DNA of 9,810 nt from Pararhodospirillum photometricum DSM 122. Its GTDB lineage: Bacteria > Pseudomonadota > Alphaproteobacteria > Rhodospirillales > Rhodospirillaceae. The stretch is taken from contig NC_017059.1 of assembly GCF_000284415.1 (NCBI RefSeq), forward strand, positions 2,966,747 through 2,976,556, in the 5' to 3' direction. Position numbers and translations under genes: made by a program. Below the pieces are notes generated by a model. The model ran no database searches. It saw only the letters and a list, made by a program, of their open reading frames with translations, and was not told the origin of the DNA. Shown piece by piece: positions 7,992 through 9,810 of the stretch. Positions within the stretch are counted from its first letter, which is position 1; every line of letters starts with the position of its first letter.

Positions 7992-8015
7992 ACGATTTTA
8001 CGATTATACGTATTT
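7992..8015. repeat. Three 8-bp AT-rich units (ACGATTTT-like)
   Basis: Consecutive units are ACGATTTT, ACGATTAT and ACGTATTT. They overlap the last codons and stop of the parG-like gene (TAA at 8004-8006). The first 14 bases occur again exactly at 8430-8443 inside parA. Candidate binding array for the partition or replication machinery. Confidence 0.4.
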
Positions 8016-8234
8016 CTGCAAAAGCAGCTCGCGCACCTCGTCGGCAATCTTGGTGCCACGCATGGCGCATTGCGTTTTGATCGAGCGATGCAGACTCTCC
8101 GGCACGTCAATGGTGAGTCGCTTCATCGGCTCCGGCACGTTGCCAGTGCTGCGGCTCTCCACCCAGGCATCGGCGGCCGCCGACGCTGACTTGGCCGAGG
8201 GTTTGGTTCCAATCGAAATTTTTTTCGTGCTCAT
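8004..8234 (-). CDS. ParG-like ribbon-helix-helix partition protein
   Basis: Small DNA-binding partner of the upstream ParA, 76 residues, the same length as ParG of plasmid TP228. The N-terminal third (1-36) is rich in Ser, Ala and Lys and looks disordered. Residues 37-75 form a ribbon-helix-helix: strand KRLTIDVP, helix 1 ESLHRSIKTQCAMRG, turn TK, helix 2 IADEVRELLLQKY. In this family the dimer binds centromere and operator DNA, while the flexible tail stimulates the ParA ATPase. Its ATG overlaps the parA stop as ATGA, indicating translational coupling; GGAG sits eight bases upstream inside parA. It probably also represses the operon. Sequence identity to ParG itself was not measured, so the family call rests on length, fold and gene order. 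Confidence 0.75.
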   Translation of the reverse strand: MSTKKISIGTKPSAKSASAAADAWVESRSTGNVPEPMKRLTIDVPESLHRSIKTQCAMRGTKIADEVRELLLQKYV

Positions 8235-8860
8235 CGTGCGAACTCCATTAGTTCGGCCGCTACGGCTTCGATTTCGGTCGCTGCCGGGCCTTCCAGGTCA
8301 ATCTCATGGACGGCCAGCCCCTGGGCTGCCGCCTCCGCAAACACCACGCGCTGCGTGACGCTGGCCGCCAGCGTCGGCACCGGGTAGGCCGCCAGCGCCT
8401 CTCCCACGTCCCGACCAATTACCGTATTTACGATTTTACGATTCACCACAAATGAAGTTTTAAGTTTTTCTTTATATACATGGGCTTCGTCGATTAGCTT
8501 CATGACCTCGTCGGCCGCCCAAATGTCGTAGGGCGAAGGCTGCACAGGGATCAGCACCACGTCAGCGGCCATGATGGCCGAGCGGGTAAGGTCGGTGACT
8601 CGCGGAGGGCCGTCGATGATGATGTGGTCGTAGCCTTGGCCAATCTGCCCGATTTCCTTATGAACGGTCGGCCGGGGCAACCCGACCACGGAAAACAGCG
8701 GGTCGCTCTGCCGGGCAGCGGCCCAATCCAAGGCACTACCCTGGGGGTCGGCGTCGATCAGCAGCACCCGCGCCCCGGTGCGAGCCAAACTTGCCGCTAG
8801 GTTTACGCTCAGGGTTGTTTTGCCGACTCCGCCTTTCTGATTCAGAAGTCCGACGATCAT
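8231..8860 (-). CDS. parA: ParA-family (ParF-like, type Ib) partition ATPase
   Basis: P-loop ATPase of the ParA/MinD superfamily that moves or positions plasmid copies before cell division, using nonspecific nucleoid binding and ATP-dependent assembly. It has 209 residues, close to ParF and well short of type Ia ParA; there is no N-terminal helix-turn-helix. A deviant Walker A, KGGVGKTT, lies at 9-16 with the signature lysine. Walker A' DADPQGS is at 36-42 and Walker B HIIIDGPP at 79-86. The tail VTQRVVFAEAAAQGLAVHE is typical of the family. The start is ATG 8860; no strong ribosome binding site is visible. It is cotranscribed with the small ribbon-helix-helix gene. An AT-rich patch at about 8420-8480, carrying three 8-bp repeat units, stands out from the otherwise GC-rich gene. 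Confidence 0.88.
   Translation of the reverse strand: MIVGLLNQKGGVGKTTLSVNLAASLARTGARVLLIDADPQGSALDWAAARQSDPLFSVVGLPRPTVHKEIGQIGQGYDHIIIDGPPRVTDLTRSAIMAADVVLIPVQPSPYDIWAADEVMKLIDEAHVYKEKLKTSFVVNRKIVNTVIGRDVGEALAAYPVPTLAASVTQRVVFAEAAAQGLAVHEIDLEGPAATEIEAVAAELMEFAR
8422..8445. repeat. Three 8-bp AT-rich units inside parA
   Basis: Units are CCGTATTT, ACGATTTT and ACGATTCA. ACGATTTTACGATT (8430-8443) is identical to 7992-8005. The DNA also encodes residues around VNRKIVNTV of ParA, so the repeat could be a coincidence of codon choice, but the patch is much richer in A and T than the surrounding gene. Confidence 0.35.
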
Positions 8861-8928
8861 GTTTTCATCTTTTCTAATTTTGCGTTATTGGTGATTTACA
8901 GAAAATCGTAAAACATGCAAGCGGTCAA
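8861..8928 (-). promoter_or_regulatory. parA upstream region, likely promoter/operator
   Basis: AT-rich 64-base gap between parA and the stop of the upstream gene fragment. On the minus strand TTGACC (8923-8928) could be a -35 element, but no good -10 lies at the normal spacing; TTTTCT at 8900-8905 is poor. One ACGATTTT unit is present (minus strand, 8902-8909), shared with the arrays at 7992 and 8422 and therefore a possible autoregulatory site. Promoter position is uncertain. Confidence 0.3.
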
Positions 8929-9161
8929 GACTCCTCTTTTTCAGCTTTCCGCCGGGCCAATTCGTTCCACCTCCAGCCGGAGGTCTCGGCCATGTCCTTG
9001 CGCAACCCGGCCACTTCGCCGGGAGGCAGCGCACGCATCTGCGGGCGCTCGCGTTCCTGATCGGCAAACTTTCTGGGCCAGGTCGCCAACGCGTCATTGT
9101 GAGGCCCGCCAAGATTTCGATCGATCGTGTCCCGTGGAGCGGTGTAGCAATCCGGGCCAGC
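8925..9161 (-). pseudogene. C-terminal fragment of an unrecognised gene, start lost
   Basis: An open minus-strand frame runs from about 9161 to TGA 8925-8927, giving about 78 residues and no start codon of its own near the beginning. It reads RDTIDRNLGGPHNDALATWP, RKFADQERERPQMRALPPGE and ends with WNELARRKAEKEES. The charged, helix-prone composition and normal codon use suggest a real protein tail rather than chance. I do not recognise the family; a plasmid replication or mobilisation protein is conceivable from position only. Upstream it meets the IS256-family relic near 9166 and an in-frame stop, so the 5' part was probably removed by that element. It points the same way as parA, 64 bases ahead. 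Confidence 0.45.
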
Positions 9162-9165
9162 GGCG

Positions 9166-9543
9166 CTGGCTCAACGCAACGGGTATCGCGAAAGGGACTG
9201 GGAGACGCGGACCGGGACGGTGGAGGCGCGCATCCCTCGCCTGCAGAAAGGCAGGTACCTGCCGAGCTTCATGGAACCACGCCGAATGGCGGAAAAGGCG
9301 CTGACCGCGGTGATCTAGGAAGCCTATGTGCAGGGCATCTCAACCCGTCCGGTGGATGAGCTTGGTCAAGGCGATGGGGGATGACTGGGATCTAGAAGAG
9401 CTAAGTTTCGCGCCTTTGCAGCGAGATCGACGGCAAGATCGCCACCTTCCTGGAGCGGTCGCTTGAGGGCATTGGCCCTATCTGGCTCGACGCGCACCTA
9501 TGTAAAGGTGCGCCAGGACGGCCGCATCGTCAGCGTGGCGTTC
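9166..9543 (+). pseudogene. Decayed IS256-family transposase fragment
   Basis: The plus strand encodes [20 protein letters not shown] and continues through [20 protein letters not shown] to ALTAVI, closely matching residues 56-105 of the neighbouring IS256-family protein. A TAG at 9316-9318 then replaces the expected Gln codon. The match resumes as EAYVQGISTRPVDE, shifts frame near 9361-9363 (one extra T), meets further TAG and TAA codons in the expected SKSQV block, and has more small indels around the expected first-Asp region before fading after VKVRQDGRIVSVAF. Both ends of the gene are missing. It is clearly dead and older than the element at 5251-7830, which lies in the opposite orientation. 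Confidence 0.8.
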
Positions 9544-9580
9544 TTGCCCGGGCGTCAGAAAGATGACCGGCATTCGGCGA

Positions 9581-9810
9581 TCACCGAGTCGAGCCTGGAC
9601 CGGTCCAGCCAGTGCGGGCCAGCGTGTCGATGAGCGTGCTGCGAGCGATGCCGAAGGTGCGGCAGACCGCCGCTTTGCTTGCCCCACCATCGAGGGCAGT
9701 GATGACCGCTTCCAGTTTTTCAGGCCCAATGGCGAGGGGCCGACCACCATGCCGGCCGCGCCGCCGCGCGGCTACTAGGCCTGCTTGTATTCGTTCGCGC
9801 GTCAAGGCAC
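9581..9810 (-). CDS. Serine recombinase (resolvase/invertase family), C-terminal part
   Basis: Partial gene entering from the right edge; the frame is open to the boundary and stops at TGA 9581-9583. The visible part, TRERIQAGLVAARRRGRHGG followed by RP, is the conserved segment joining the catalytic domain to the DNA-binding domain in Tn3 resolvases and Hin/Gin invertases. A Hin-type helix-turn-helix follows (GASKAAVCRTFGIARSTLID). The catalytic serine domain lies outside the window, so activity cannot be judged. Such enzymes resolve plasmid dimers or transposon cointegrates or invert DNA, fitting the partition genes nearby. The last residues after TLARTGW are not typical and could be a readthrough into relic DNA. 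A TTG at 9805 is not considered a real start. Confidence 0.8.
   Translation of the reverse strand, partial: ALTRERIQAGLVAARRRGRHGGRPLAIGPEKLEAVITALDGGASKAAVCRTFGIARSTLIDTLARTGWTGPGSTR

Noticed and set aside
7992..8015. CRISPR array
   Set aside because: Direct 8-base tandem units without spacers; too short and too few.
8885..9112. Minus-strand 75-residue frame starting at about 9112
   Set aside because: It overlaps the more protein-like frame ending at 8925 in another register and has a Trp/Arg/Pro-rich, shadow-like composition.
9563..9778. Plus-strand 71-residue frame
   Set aside because: Antisense to the serine recombinase helix-turn-helix region.

Overview
The window looks like an accessory region of a GC-rich Alphaproteobacterium, perhaps Rhodospirillales. 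I infer this from codon use and from the kinds of transposase and glycosyltransferase present; no rRNA or other phylogenetic marker is available. A ParA/ParG-type partition cassette and a serine recombinase fragment suggest that the DNA is, or once was, part of a plasmid or chromid. Surface-polysaccharide genes and transposon wreckage are common on such replicons.

Positions 1-4947 hold two co-directional glycosyltransferase genes on the + strand, 28 bases apart and probably one operon. The first carries two N-terminal copies of a 'GWA'-type beta domain, a short coiled coil and two GT2 (GT-A fold) domains. The second carries one copy of the same beta domain, one GT2 domain and a C-terminal GT4-like (GT-B fold) domain. 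Together they provide four putative sugar-transfer modules, as expected for assembly of an O-antigen or exopolysaccharide. The second gene ends exactly where transposon debris begins and may have lost a short C-terminal tail.

Positions 4948-7830 are insertion-sequence territory. A frameshifted IS5-family relic abuts the glycosyltransferase gene. An IS256-family (Mutator-type) element follows, and its transposase gene has been split by a complete IS5-family element at 5502-6789. The IS5 element has 12-bp perfect terminal repeats and a 4-bp target duplication (GTTC). Removing the insert and one target copy restores an uninterrupted reading frame of about 403 residues, so the insertion is probably recent.

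Positions 7831-8003 are non-coding and contain a 14-bp perfect inverted repeat. Positions 8004-8860 hold a two-gene partition operon on the - strand: a ParF-type ParA ATPase and a 76-residue ribbon-helix-helix partner, overlapping by ATGA. AT-rich arrays of an 8-bp unit (ACGATTTT-like) lie at the end of the small gene and inside parA.

Positions 8861-9810 contain the parA upstream region, the 3' end of an unrecognised gene that has lost its start, a badly decayed IS256-family relic on the + strand, and the C-terminal part of a serine recombinase running off the right edge.

I did not find a convincing new multi-gene system. The most unusual signals are the repeat arrays within the partition genes, the clean nested insertion, the long inverted repeat near the IS256 end, and the shared beta domain of the two glycosyltransferases.
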